The notes: a model not told the origin generated them from the sequence alone. Counted from the first letter of the stretch, positions 21,487 through 32,644 are shown. The stretch: DNA of 48,454 bases from Conoideocrella luteorostrata (GCA_032433595.1 JASWJB010000329.1:1-48454), one strand, 5' to 3'. Program-made: numbers and translations.

Positions 21487-23211
21487 ATGCGCGCCACTCG
21501 GTTTCTTGCTCTGGCAGTTGCCCTTACCGCTGCGATGCCTACAACAATGAAGATCCCAACCATAATGCAGCTGTGTTTTATGGGAAGGGACGGAGATCAG
21601 TGCAGAAAAATAGGCCCCGATGGACCGTGGCAAGGACTTCAAATATTTTTGGGCAATGCCAGCGGAGAAAATTTATTCCAGGGTGGTGAATCTTGGGTCG
21701 AAATGTTCCCTACTCTCGACACGTTTTCTGCAATCGCACCCACCAGCAACAGAATTCCAGCTTATGACCCCAACAAATCTTCATCAGCTAGATTACTTCA
21801 TGGTTGGAGCGCTGGCGACCTTGGTAATCCTTCCGAATCAGTGCGCGGAAATAATTCGGTCCTGATCGATTCATTTGTCTTCCACACAAATCTGGGCAGC
21901 GATGCTCTTAGTGTTAGCAGGAGCTCTGCACTCAACCTTACCTTTTTACGATCGATTGAATGGAATAGCACATTGCCAAACAACCAGAGTTACTCTCCGG
22001 AGTTTGGTCTTCTCTCGCTAGCTGAGAGATCATTCATGCAGCCCGGAATTCTACAACAACTTAAATGGGGAGGCGAGATTGGTTCAGCATCGTTCGGTCT
22101 TCACATCGGCAGTGCGGCACTTAAACAACCTATGTCGTTGGTTTTTGGTGGTTACGAACAGAACAGAGCTCTAGGGGATGTGGCCGTTTTCGATGACTAC
22201 AGTCTCGGTGCGTCCTGTCTGCTCAGTGGTTTGACTTTGGGCGTAGCCAAGGGCGGCTCACCATTCAATGACTCGGATATTCGCGAATCTCGCCCGTTGA
22301 GCGTTTGGCAGGGAGTAGGGACAAGTCAAAAAGGCCAACAAGCGGCATCTGCCTTGGGGGCTTCACACGGATCTGCCGTCATATTCCCGAACCCGGGAAC
22401 CTCGTTAATTCATCTTCCACCGGGTAACTGTGAAGCTATAGCAAAGTATCTCCCGGTGACATTCAGCAAAGACCTTCAACTGTACACCTGGAACACGAAA
22501 GATTCGCAATTCAAGCATATAGTTGATTCACCGGCCTATATTGGGTTTGTCTTTTCGGACAGAACGGCGAAAAAAGTCACAATCAATGTCCCTTTCAAAC
22601 TTTTAAACCTCACACTTGACAAGCCGATCGTACAAGAGCCGGTGCAGTACTTCCCATGCGTTTCCCATGACTCTCCCAATGGCGTCTGGACACTCGGACG
22701 AGCATTTTTACAAGGCGCTTTCTTAGCCATACATCAGGACCAAAACCTGTTGTATCTGGCTCAGGCACCAGGACCCGACATGGATCAGCGGGTTGTCCAG
22801 GCGCTCGCAGAGAATGATACCGTTGTACACACTAACCTGGCCGACACGTTTGATACGACGTGGGGCTCTACATGGAACGTTCTCGATGCTCCTGTCGAAA
22901 ATAATGGCAAAAACAATACAGCTGAGAGTACACCGGAGGAAGCAAGCCATGGTCTTGCCAGGGGAGCTATTGCGGGAATCGTCATTGGCGTAGTAGCCGG
23001 CTTAGCATTTGTTGTAGTTTTAGCGTTCTTGTACATGAGGCGAGGTTCCCAGAGAAAGGCTGAAGCTCTAGCGAGCAGGCAAGAGGAGAACAAGAAGGGA
23101 GATGGACATGCAGGCCATGAATTATCAAGTGGCCATTTAGCTCACGAGCTACCTGTCCCGAGGATACCACAAGAAGCACCAGGCCCTGAGACAAGGCTCG
23201 AGTTAGGTTAG
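21487..23211 (+). CDS. Membrane-anchored aspartyl-protease-like protein, active site lost
   Basis: A single 574-residue ORF. A hydrophobic N-terminus (residues 5-16) suggests a secretion signal. Residues about 45-425 follow the pepsin (A1) fold pattern: GPDGPWQGLQIFLG at the start, EFGLLSLAERSF, MSLVFGGYEQNRALGDVAVF, then the second-lobe region SAVIFPNPGTSLIHLPP, and GVWTLGRAFLQGAFLAIHQ near the end. In active members the lobes carry D-T-G motifs. Here the first is replaced by FPTLDTFSAIAP, and the second reads N302-P-G-T-S with Asn for Asp. Many Asn-X-Ser/Thr sites, one helix (about 494-517) followed by MRRGSQRK, and a 50-residue tail indicate a type I plasma-membrane protein. It is likely a binding protein or sensor, not a protease. 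Confidence 0.8.
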   Translation: MRATRFLALAVALTAAMPTTMKIPTIMQLCFMGRDGDQCRKIGPDGPWQGLQIFLGNASGENLFQGGESWVEMFPTLDTFSAIAPTSNRIPAYDPNKSSSARLLHGWSAGDLGNPSESVRGNNSVLIDSFVFHTNLGSDALSVSRSSALNLTFLRSIEWNSTLPNNQSYSPEFGLLSLAERSFMQPGILQQLKWGGEIGSASFGLHIGSAALKQPMSLVFGGYEQNRALGDVAVFDDYSLGASCLLSGLTLGVAKGGSPFNDSDIRESRPLSVWQGVGTSQKGQQAASALGASHGSAVIFPNPGTSLIHLPPGNCEAIAKYLPVTFSKDLQLYTWNTKDSQFKHIVDSPAYIGFVFSDRTAKKVTINVPFKLLNLTLDKPIVQEPVQYFPCVSHDSPNGVWTLGRAFLQGAFLAIHQDQNLLYLAQAPGPDMDQRVVQALAENDTVVHTNLADTFDTTWGSTWNVLDAPVENNGKNNTAESTPEEASHGLARGAIAGIVIGVVAGLAFVVVLAFLYMRRGSQRKAEALASRQEENKKGDGHAGHELSSGHLAHELPVPRIPQEAPGPETRLELG

Positions 23212-23312
23212 CTGACGTCGGCCGCTTTTTGTTGCATGCAACTTGACAGAGTTCTGACGTTCCTAGAGTTCGGAAGCTCGCTGTAACTAGTCAACAGCAC
23301 TTATGCGCCAAT

Positions 23313-24045
23313 GTGTCCGCAAACAATAGCCTAGAGAAGTTTTACCAATTCGGCCGGCTGCCACCGGAAACAAGGGCCATGATCTGGAAGTTCACAGTCC
23401 CTGATCCCCCGTGTCTTACAGCCCTACTTGAGTCACAGCCGCGACCGCGTGCGGCTCAGAGGGAGCGCATCATTGCCTGCTATTTGGTCCGTGTGCCAAG
23501 AGTCCAGGTGGGCAAGTCGCCAAGTTGGTGCATTTGTCACTAGTCTCTGCGGTAGCTCGCGGTCTGCACGGTTCAATCCCACCGTCGATGAAGTATTCGT
23601 TTATATTGGCTTGAACTGCTTGAGCATTTCTGACATCCAAGTTCTCAGCTTTCCACAAAGCCATTTTGCATCCCGACGAAGATATGCTCAGATTCTGGAA
23701 GATATTGGGCAGTTCGCGCCTCGTTGCCACAGCGTGAAACTATATCTCTGTATGTCTACTATAAATCAAAGTGAATACCCTCAATGGACAGGCGAAGCAA
23801 CTTTTCCCGAGCTAGGTGATGGTGATGTGCTGGGAGATTACCAAATCGTTCACAATGCCAGGATTACTGAAAGTGAGAATTCATGGGCGCCACTTCGAAA
23901 AGCTGTGATAGAAGTTAGGAATAATCACCTAAAAGCGTCAGATATAAAGGTTCCGCTCCTGAACTTAGTCGGTGTCAGGGCTATTGCCAGTAAATGCCAT
24001 GGGGCATTTAGTTTGACGGTATTAACTTTTATATCACGGCTATAA
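23313..24045 (+). pseudogene. 2EXR-domain protein, frameshifted
   Basis: The N-terminal part in one frame (FYQFGRLPPETRAMIWKFTVP) is the 2EXR signature. The family continuation (SVCQESRWASRQ, then FNPTVDEVFVYIGL) is in another frame, with the shift near 23400. No ATG lies in frame upstream of the first part, and the codon at 23313 is GTG. The second frame runs to a stop at 24045 and still reads like a normal C-terminal half. No splice pair that repairs the shift was seen. 2EXR proteins are abundant, functionally unassigned ascomycete proteins. A missed intron or a sequencing indel is the alternative. Confidence 0.65.
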
Positions 24046-24119
24046 GCATACATTGGGGGTAGCATAGAAGATGCTTGGCGATAGAAGACAGCATAATATA
24101 TTAAAAATTGACACTATTA

Positions 24120-24446
24120 TTATTGGAGCCTAGGGCTGGTCTGTTTATGTCCCACATATCCCCACCGGGGCTCTAGTATTTTGAGAATTGTAAGAGACAT
24201 CGGACCCTGTAGATGGCAGAGCAGGTCATTTCCCTCAACAAAGCTGTAGCCGTTGCCCACGTTCGCAGTCAACATGGCCGGGCTCTTATGAATACCTCGA
24301 GATGAGTTGGGTTTAGCCAGGTTAGCCGCTGCAACTGTGACATGAGCACAATTCATGTATATCTCGCGATTTCCAACTGTCTTTAACCACGACCAGGCAA
24401 ACAGAGCACTTCCTAGTGGCGTATCACCCGGCACAGTGAACTGCTA
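24120..24446 (-). pseudogene. AA11-type lytic polysaccharide monooxygenase, C-terminal fragment
   Basis: The frame contains FAWSWLKTVGNREIYMNCAHV and, further on, ANVGNGYSFVEGNDLL. These match the core of fungal AA11-like copper monooxygenases (Trp-rich strand, N-R-E-x-Y-M-N-C, then A-N-V-G-N-G). An in-frame TAG stands just upstream at about 24447, and the N-terminal part with the copper-binding first histidine is absent. The conserved Cys expected after ANVGNG is Tyr here. So this is a truncated relic of a secreted chitin- or cellulose-active oxidase. The family call is from memory of the motif. Confidence 0.6.
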
Positions 24447-24647
24447 GTCTGATATAAGCGGACACTGGCCGATGTACGAGCGCACTACCTTCCATATAAC
24501 TCCTCTGTCAAAATACAGCGCAGCTTAGCATCTACCAGCTCTATAGGTAGCCATACCTACTACTGTGAAATTATACGTTTCGCCTAGAATCCAGGTGGCA
24601 ACTAACTATCCCTCGGAGAGTCAAGAGGATAGTAATATTTGCAAGGA

Positions 24648-24781
24648 TAATTACTCCTGTCAGCTATTAACGAGTTTACTATATTATAATCGGTATTAGT
24701 TGTGTAGGGATTATACTTAGAGCGCAAAGCTGGCGGCCAGCTCAACTACTTAGGTGCGCTACACGTGTACAGGAGTAATTA
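24648..24781. mobile_element. MITE-like element with 13-bp inverted ends
   Basis: TAATTACTCCTGT at 24648-24660 is the exact reverse complement of ACAGGAGTAATTA at 24769-24781, and 108 bp lie between. If the outer TA pairs are the target duplication, the inverted ends are 11 bp (ATTACTCCTGT), a layout expected for a Tc1/mariner-type miniature element. No coding sequence inside. A second copy was not seen in the window, so mobility is an inference. Confidence 0.45.
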
Positions 24782-26008
24782 GAACCACAAACAGGGCCTC
24801 ATATTACGCCCCAAGTCAATACGATGTTTTGTACGGCCTTTGAGCCTGCACATGTGTTTTCTCTTAGGCCGTGTCCCTATATCCCGATCATCTCTGGGAA
24901 ACTTTGAGGGCTTGAGCGCTGCCTAGTCCTGTTGCGGTGCAGAATTAAAACAATGAAACATTTCATGGCACCCCATGTGTTGGCCTAGAAGAGAGACGAG
25001 GGAGGGTTAAGGTAATAACTCAGTAATTAGTCTAGACACTAAACTCTTGATCATAAACTAAGGTATTTGCGCTCCATTGGGGTGAACTATTCTACTTACT
25101 ATGTCCTGAACACTTAGCCTATCTTGGCTAAACCAATACGTCTCCTATAAGTTTTTAATCAAAAAAACATATTCTCCACGCCAAGATATATACTATTCTG
25201 GACGGTGGCTCTCTTCAGGTAACTAAGCCCATCCTTAACACTGATTGTATTTAGGGATCCTTCTGGGGATCTTAATGTCAAAGATGCACTGTCATATAGG
25301 TGCCAATAACAATGGCTTACACCGTTAACTAAACTACGTTCGCCCAGGCAAGTACAAATGTAGGCTATCTGTACGTCTAGGTGCTTTACAACTTCGCGAA
25401 TTCTCTAGGAAATTGCCCGTGCTAAGTCTGACGAAAAGTAACCCCAATGCATCAAGGTGTCCAGGCAAACGATAACATACTGCAATGAGCTCTGTCGGCG
25501 CTGAGAAGCAGCTTGCGTGCCAGCCAAAGCTTCCATCGCCTCATGGTCACCTTCTTTTGCTGGTTTAAGCCAACTACACCCCATAGATACTAGTGTCTTG
25601 TTCCAGTAAGCTGCGAAGCATCACAGAAACGGGTTGTAAGAAAATAAGCGATCAACTCGTACGACAAGGTCATGAGGGGACGTTGATTATAGCCACTATT
25701 GCTAAGTGCTTGTATCCACAAGCCTTTGCTTGTTCTCCTTGACTTTTTGGTGATCTAATACGATCGTGCTGGTCCAGAGGCATTTAGGGAGCTACTTGAC
25801 GCTTGCGCTTACTAGGATTGACTAATGAGCCAATAAACCCTTGCTACCAGAACTAGAAATAGGAGTCATAAAATTGTTGCAGTATGGCGCGCTCTGGATA
25901 TGTAGTGAGGCTCTTGGAAGTGGCCTCTAGAGACTGGCAGATGGCTGTGAAGGCCCTTAATTTAGCAGCGTGAGCTTCTTCTAGGTCACAAGCCAGCCAG
26001 TGGGCTCG

Positions 26009-26302
26009 CTAGGCGATTGAGATCCATTGGTAGTCTGCCAAACGAGCCTCGTGAAAGTCAGGGGACCAGAAGTGTTTCCATTCTCCTGCATTATCTGTAG
26101 CATAGATTGCTTCAGAATCAATAGATAATACTGGCCATGGGATGCTGCACTTTTGGGTAGTATTTCTCAGGCCCAGAACGAACGCTCTGTTCGCGAATAG
26201 GTAGAAAAGACCAAACTTTTGTGGCAGTATATAAGAGAATAAAGTATAAAGAGCAGAAAATAAATAGATAGACGATAGGGCTCCAATGAGGCAACAAACC
26301 AA
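26009..26302 (-). pseudogene. Possible coding relic, unrecognised
   Basis: A 97-codon frame ends with NAGEWKHFWSPDFHEARLADY. After one stop the same strand continues with protein-like sequence (LACDLEEAHAAKLRAFTAIC) down to about 25870. The sustained composition in an otherwise stop-rich desert suggests a decayed gene or transposon. I do not recognise it, and it may be chance. Confidence 0.2.
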
Positions 26303-27342
26303 CTTAAGAAGTGTAAATTTCTATATATTAGTAACAGCCCACTTGGTTCTCTCCACCGGGCGTAATTAGAAATATATATATATGTATATACAGTACTGTA
26401 AGTATTACTTGATACGCCTAGAAAGTCAATATTAAAAAGGTGTTAATGTCCAAAACTTACCATACTTAGTGTAAGCTACTTTTGGCTCCTTGCAGGGGTA
26501 TAATAGACCTGCATTACCACAGCCGACAAAATCAGCTCTATAGCTGTCAGCCACTTAACTGGTGATTAGAATGTGCCTATTCTGACGCTCATTTACCATT
26601 ATTCTTGCCAAAATGGCCTATAGCCGATTGTAACTGTTCTTCTGTGCAAAATCTTCACCTCGAAATCTACATATGAGATATCAGCAGAACGACAATTTTG
26701 GCGCTTGGATATGAGTACTACGTAGAGCTATTTCCAGCTTATTGAGGGACCAAAAACGGCTCTACCTCGTCAGTAAATCGACTTACCACTGGAAAAGTCA
26801 CTTGTAGCTACACCATCCACCACCCGCGTCCAACCCAAAGATCTCATCTGCAGACAGCTACACTGTAAGGAGATTTTGGCTTTGTAAAAAAACATTCGAG
26901 GTTTTTGTCTGTTTTTTTTTTTTTGGTTTTTTGTTTTTTTGGCATAATGAAGGGGGCGTCGTGGGGATGGGTATTAAAAGGACGACTGTATATATGATGA
27001 CCACAGCAAATCAAAATACCAGGATAGCATAAGTGGGAGACAAGAGCGGTGTATTAGTCCATTTTTCGGCATTGTAATGTCCGTAGAAACTCGCCTAGCT
27101 ATACTCGACTAGTTCTCTTAGCTAGATCATATCTTAGTATCACTTCATGAGGCGTGCGTGGGTTTTACTGTATTTAGGAGAAGTTAATTAATATTGCTTA
27201 AATTCTCTATATAGCAACGACTTATATTTTAGTATTCAACGAAGTAAGGTGAACATGGTCTATTCTATGACTGTAGGTTTGGCGCAGGGCAACCTTTTAT
27301 TAGTTTTGCTCACGGTTAAGTATTCCAGCTTAGACGTAAAGA

Positions 27343-27362
27343 GTAGGGTTAAGTAGGGTTAA
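27343..27362 (+). repeat. Two tandem GTAGGGTTAA units (telomere-like)
   Basis: Two direct 10-bp copies resembling TTAGGG repeats. A related CTAACCCTAACCCTA lies at 28317-28331. Confidence 0.6.
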
Positions 27363-27750
27363 GAAGGCTACTTGGACGACCATACATACTTCACTGCATG
27401 GCTTGACTACAAGAATCGAAGGCAGCACAAAACTTTTAGGTGAAAGTGGAAGATACAGAGCCTCACGATTCCATGAGTTTCAATATCGCGATCAGCATAC
27501 TCATTTCTGGACTGATTTTAGGCAGCTATTGGAGACTCATAGCATCGTCATAATTCCCATTTAATGAAATGCAGACGGTTGGCTGTTCTGCTGATAATTA
27601 TTACAGATGGAGCGGGTCACAAGAGGCGTGTGCATGAAAGCCGCGTAATCATTTTTAGTCCAAACAGGGTATAGTGATATCATTCATGGCAAATAGCTCA
27701 GAATAACTCCAGGATTTTCTCAGGTTGGCTCAGGGGCTGCTCGGGGGGGC

Positions 27751-27767
27751 TCACTGAGCCTCAGTGA
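27751..27767. repeat. 17-bp palindrome TCACTGAGCCTCAGTGA
   Basis: Perfect 8-bp arms around one C. It is embedded in a CTCAG-rich stretch (27715-27800) with several CAGGTTGGCTCAGG/GCTCAGG-like repeats; possibly part of an old LTR. Confidence 0.7.
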
Positions 27768-27881
27768 CTGCTCAGGTTAAAGCAGCCATAGCTCAGGAAC
27801 TCCTTTGAGAAAGGAAACTGGGTCCGTCGTGATTCCGGTTTTATACTGGGCTGTTATCTTAATTAGCCAAAGGATCCGCCG

Positions 27882-27901
27882 GTGCAAGCCGCCGCTTGCA
27901 C
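27882..27901. repeat. Hairpin GTGCAAGC-CGCC-GCTTGCAC
   Basis: Perfect 8-bp stem with a 4-nt loop; function unknown. Confidence 0.7.
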
Positions 27902-28316
27902 TACACCTGGCATTCTACTTATAAGGTCTACGCTGAGAACCATACACAAATAAGCGTGAGCAAAAGACGATTTGTTGGACGACACTGGATACGGAGGGTG
28001 AGCAGGTTACTACAGGAAGCCGTAATCCTCTTGTTCAACATGCGACATTGTTGAGCAATGCCACTGGTCAGGCTGCAGATTGGTCCAGCGTACGGAGGTA
28101 GGTTGAGTTGAGGAGAAGGTCGCACTAAGAATAAAGCTGCGCTAATCCGAAGACATAGGGGGTTCGGTGCCGCAGTTGAGGATGTAACTAGTAGTTGTTT
28201 AGGGGACTTGCAGCGGGACTTATAGCTTGCCTAGGTTGGGCAACCAGGTATCTCCCCAGCTGAAGTTCCTTCTAGGATAGTGCAATATCGGTTTATTCAT
28301 GGCCTATTATCAGACA

Positions 28317-28331
28317 ACTAACCCTAACCCT
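28317..28331 (-). repeat. Short interstitial telomere-like repeat
   Basis: CTAACCCTAACCCTA, two and a half units of the fungal telomere repeat (complement strand). Too short for a true telomere. Confidence 0.6.
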
Positions 28332-30334
28332 ACTATTCCGCTGGTCACATACCTTACCTAACCTTAGTTAGACTATATAATCACCCTCCCCTTCTCGCAC
28401 ATCACACCATGTAGTGATTTTACTTTATTTCATTTCATTTCCCTCTACATTATATCACTCTCTCTATATCCGCAGCTGCATCTTAAATCACACGTGCCAG
28501 CCACCACCGAATCGGCGACTCGCCAAAATCACAAAACCTACCCTCCCAGTCGCAGGTCCAAAATCACACGTAGTATCAACGAAAGCACGCAACCGCCCAC
28601 TGCGCCCCGCTTCCGTGGCCACCATCCACGTTTAATCAGGTCGGTGTGCGCTGTTGGCGGGTATGGGTTGCAAAATAGGTGAGCGCGCAGCGGAGATTGA
28701 ATCGGAAAATGCAGCAAATGGGGCAGAGCTATTCATATCCTTTTGACTGCATCAGGGTGCTTCTGGCCAGGACGGAACCGAGACCTCCATGGACATTCCG
28801 GCCCAGATCTCTGTCCGAGATGGCCTAACATAGTTATATATGTCTATGAATGCAGTACTCTTCAGACCTCTGACAACGAACTGAGTAGTTGGTTCCTGTA
28901 CATGTACCGAGTAACAAGCACGTGGAATAAAACCGCCGTCGGCAGATGGGGTTGGCAGATGCTAACTAACGAGATGGCAGACCCGTCCGTCGTACGTCAG
29001 TGGAGACTCAAGCACCGGGCGTGCAGATGACCGGATTCTTCAGCATCAGAGGCCCGACAGCACCGCGCACTTGATTCATGCCAAAGAAATGTACGGGGGA
29101 TCTGAGCTGCGTTGGGGCACGCCGGATAACAAGGGAAACCGAAGGAAATTGACGGCTGAGACGAGTCGGAATTCTAGGCAGAAGAGGAAGGAATTCCCCG
29201 TGAATTTAGAAGGCAGAAGACATTATAAATTTCATCACTTTCTATTTATTCCAATCAATTTTCCACTGTGCAATTGCTCTGGCCTCAATAACCTAATAGT
29301 TCGAGTTCACATTGGCAGCGGCCGGACGGAATCCATCTAGCTATGGAATCGAGATGCCTTTCACTAACGAATCTGGACAGTAACAATATCCGATTAATCA
29401 CAATGGACAGATTTAAGGTTTAGCATGAACTAGTCAATATCATGACTCACAATTAATATGACTAGGCGGAGATGCTACAATGCGGCTCCCGGTCTACAAG
29501 GCTCGGCCCACGCTTCCCTCACGGTTACGAAGCCCTGCATAACTAATATCAAAGGTTGGTTCTCTTCAAGTGCTTGCTACCAAAGGTATATGTTTTTGTC
29601 ATGTACTCTAATATTTTATACTTAAGTCCCCCGTCCCCCTTCAGCAGTTACTCCCTTTCACGTTCTACATTTAGCGTAGACGCGTGACTCGTTGGAAGCT
29701 CCACCAGACATCAGATATACCCACTAGAATGCTTATGCCGTGACAGCAGAAGAGGGATATGCCAGGGTATCAAGGTCAAATGAGACTTAAATTAAAGCTT
29801 GAATGCCGCAACTGCCGGAGACGCGATTAAATACGAGCGGGTTCGTGGAGCCTCAGCACATTTAGTACTAGTATGCGACCGTCTGGTATGTCATGACCAG
29901 GGGCAAGAATAACCCGACCGGCGGGGAAATAAAAGCCTTACATCTCGTAAACGTAGATCCGGGCATGAAAAAAGGGTGTTCATAGAGTGGGACTACATTA
30001 CTAGAGCGCTTCATGCAGAGTGTGTTGGGAAATTAACACAGTCGTCAGATGTACATACGACTCTCAAAAGCCAGCAGCACTCCTCAATATCGATTTCACG
30101 TTGTGGAAATGGCATGACTTGAAATCGGCACGTGGCGTTTTCAAAATTATGCAAGAATCACCAGGTGTGTATAGCGGCATACCGAGACGGAAAATTATAG
30201 CAACCAAAATACGATGTCCTAGCGAAGAGTATAAATATTTCTGCCAGAGCTGCCCAAATTCGCGATGCAGGACAAGTGCCAGCTACTTCATCCAACTATC
30301 TTCACTCTCTTATAGTTTGCTGTACGCAAATCAG

Positions 30335-30335
<1 letters not shown>
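28332..30335. other. Intergenic, no gene recognised
   Basis: Upstream region of the enterotoxin-like gene. A TATATAA-containing stretch near 28370 and open frames around 28414-29030 were inspected; no domain was recognised. Confidence 0.4.

Positions 30336-30389
<54 letters not shown>
30336..30389 (+). repeat. (CTTT)n microsatellite, about 13 units
   Basis: An uninterrupted pyrimidine tetranucleotide run that ends 40 nt before the start codon of the enterotoxin-like gene, so it lies in its leader or core promoter. Confidence 0.95.
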
Positions 30390-30429
30390 CTTTTCTTTGG
30401 GGGTGGGATAACAAGTATCTACAGTCGAG

Positions 30430-32644
30430 ATGTTCACATCGTGGGCCTCGACGGCGGCCATTTGGCTGGTGGCTTGTCTTATATGTCATACGGCCGTAGA
30501 GGCACTACCAACGTTTTCAATTTCCATGGCACCTCATGGCACTGTGTACATGGTGGTCCGAGAAGGCGCCAACGGTTTGGGAACACCCAGGGATCTCAGA
30601 GGCCAAGGCGGAATAAGTAACCATCGACTGCCTGCACCGGGGGAGGAAGCACTTGCGGCAGAATGGCAACGCCTTCGAAATATTAGACCCGACCATTCCG
30701 AGACAGATATCGAGTTCCAGGACCTGATGGAAATAACAATGAATGTTATAGGAGATGAAGCCAGCGCACGAAGGTCTGCATGGGCACATATTGATCCACG
30801 GTCTGACTCGCCCGCCCAGCGGGCCTGGATAGTTGAAATTGCGACGTCCCCAAATATACTTATGATGTCCCGTGCCCGGCAAAACGCGGGTGTGGCTTAC
30901 CTGGCTCTTGGGGGCATGGTTTGGTCACAGGTAGTACGATTTACCGAGATAAGCCCATCTCAGACGGGAATCAGAGAACCAATAGCGACATTGAGAGAAG
31001 ACGACGCATTTTATCCGGGGTGGATGAACGCGGTTCAATTAACATGGATGACGAACCTCGACTACAATCGGGCGTGGGAGACATATGGTGCCACTCAGGG
31101 ATTAATGACAGGTGTCTTCGACAATCCTCCGCAAGGAACATCGCGTGCTCAGCTGGCTAGGGATCTGGTGTCCGCGGTGACGAGTAGCCAGCTGATTCGC
31201 GAGCAACCAAGAAGGCAGAGACTACGGGAGTTGCTTGATTGGGACATTGATCGAGAACCACACCGCGATTTCCCCCTCCTTCGTACTGCACAACGTAGGT
31301 CATGGTCATCCATCCAGGTTGTGTCACTAGTTATGTGGGCTAACTGAATTGACGCAGCTCCAAGGCTCGACGCCTCAGCCCTGCCGCTGATCGATTGGGC
31401 TCGGGTGCAGATCCCGCCAGACGTACAAATAGCACTGGCATCAGGGCTTGCCACCGCCGTCCAATGCACGTCTGCGTTGCAGCCATTCAGAGATTTCTTT
31501 CTCAACAAGGGTCCGAGGAAGAGCAAGAGAGAGGAGCGGAAAGATGATGATGCGTGTAGCCAACTGTCCGGTTTGATCAAGGAGAACAAGAACATCCCGT
31601 CAGCATGCCATAAAGTCAAGAACATCGAGCTTTACATTGCCTTGTCCGATAAGTTCATGGAAGGAACCTGGGATAACGTCGGCGGCACCCTCGAAGGCCC
31701 AGCTGGCAAGGCTGAATTTTTCTTTGCCAAAGCTCCAGACGCAGGAACCCGAAAGACCATTAGTGTGGACATGAAAAAATACTTTGGATCGGATGAAATC
31801 GACATTAGCGGTATTGATAAGATGACTCTTAATGCCCAGGCCATATTTTGGGAATCATGGACCTCGTTGAGAAATGACGAGTTCACGGTTAAAGGTAAGG
31901 AAGATAATCTAGAAAAATTGTCGTGTTGTTTTTTATAATCTAACTCCTTTTACTTTTATACAGATGTTACGATCCGCGCACAATGTTCCGATCCTGCCTT
32001 TAAAGCCCAGGATAACAAATATGTTGGGATCAATAAATCATACCACCATCCCGGCAAGGAATCGTTTATCTGGGACTTTTTCGGAGAGTATAAGCAAAAG
32101 ACTGTGGGAACATTGAAAATCAGCCCCAGCGACTGGTCTTTTACTCCTCCCTGTACCGTCATCAAGGATCTCAAGTATCACTTCAAGATAGCAAGTGCAT
32201 TGGGTGGCGGAACCTTTGATAAAATCTTCTTTACTCTTGGGGAAGGCAAACAAATTCCCCTTGGCAGTAATGTTAAAGACGGTTTCTCCAAGGAGGACTC
32301 GATTAACCTGAAAGAGATCTTTGGTAAGGACACTATAGACATTCTCGACCTGAAGAAAATCGCAGTAGGGGATGATCTTGCCGACTCATTTTTGTTGAAG
32401 GGTGATAAATGGAACTTTCAAGGTATAAGCTCTCTCACTTACCCATGTCCTTAATAAGCCAATACCGGAATTCTAATCACACACCTCTCTTATAGGAATT
32501 ACCTTCTCGGCAACCTGCGCAGATATCTCCAAAAAAATGGAAATGAAGAAGTTTGGATCGGTCGGTATAGAAGTCCAGCATAAGAACAACGCACCGGCTT
32601 GGACTGGCGATATTAGCCCTCAGGATTGGCTGGAAGTGGCGTAG
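30430..32644 (+). CDS. Secreted enterotoxin-alpha-like protein with a duplicated C-terminal module
   Basis: Four exons: 30430-31294, 31358-31894, 31964-32422 and 32496-32644. Introns are 63, 69 and 73 nt with GT-AG borders, CTAAC/CTAATC branch sites and frame kept; about 669 residues. A signal peptide is clear (hydrophobic core at residues 9-22). The first 280 residues resemble fungal heat-labile-enterotoxin alpha-chain (ADP-ribosyltransferase) proteins, mainly through AWIVEIATSPNIL, the YLALGGMVWSQVVRFTEI block and WMTNLDYNRAWE. The catalytic Glu-x-Glu normally found just before the Ala-Leu-Gly-Gly motif is not there: the equivalent positions are Gly-Val-Ala-Tyr. No clear Ser-Thr-Ser strand was found either. 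After a basic linker, two related modules follow (about 375-525 and 530-665), each with an FG-x-D-x-IDI motif and a W...C ending. The protein is probably exported; whether it has enzymatic activity is doubtful. Confidence 0.68.

Larger units (their letters stand above)
24447..27340. other. AT-rich gene desert
   Basis: Stops are frequent in all frames. Apart from the MITE-like element at 24648 and the fragment at 26009 nothing could be recognised. Long T runs occur near 26910-26940. Probably decayed repeat DNA. Confidence 0.5.

Noticed and set aside
28414..29030. Open frames with protein-like stretches
   Set aside because: No recognisable domain, a stop after a few dozen codons, and overlapping alternatives in other frames.
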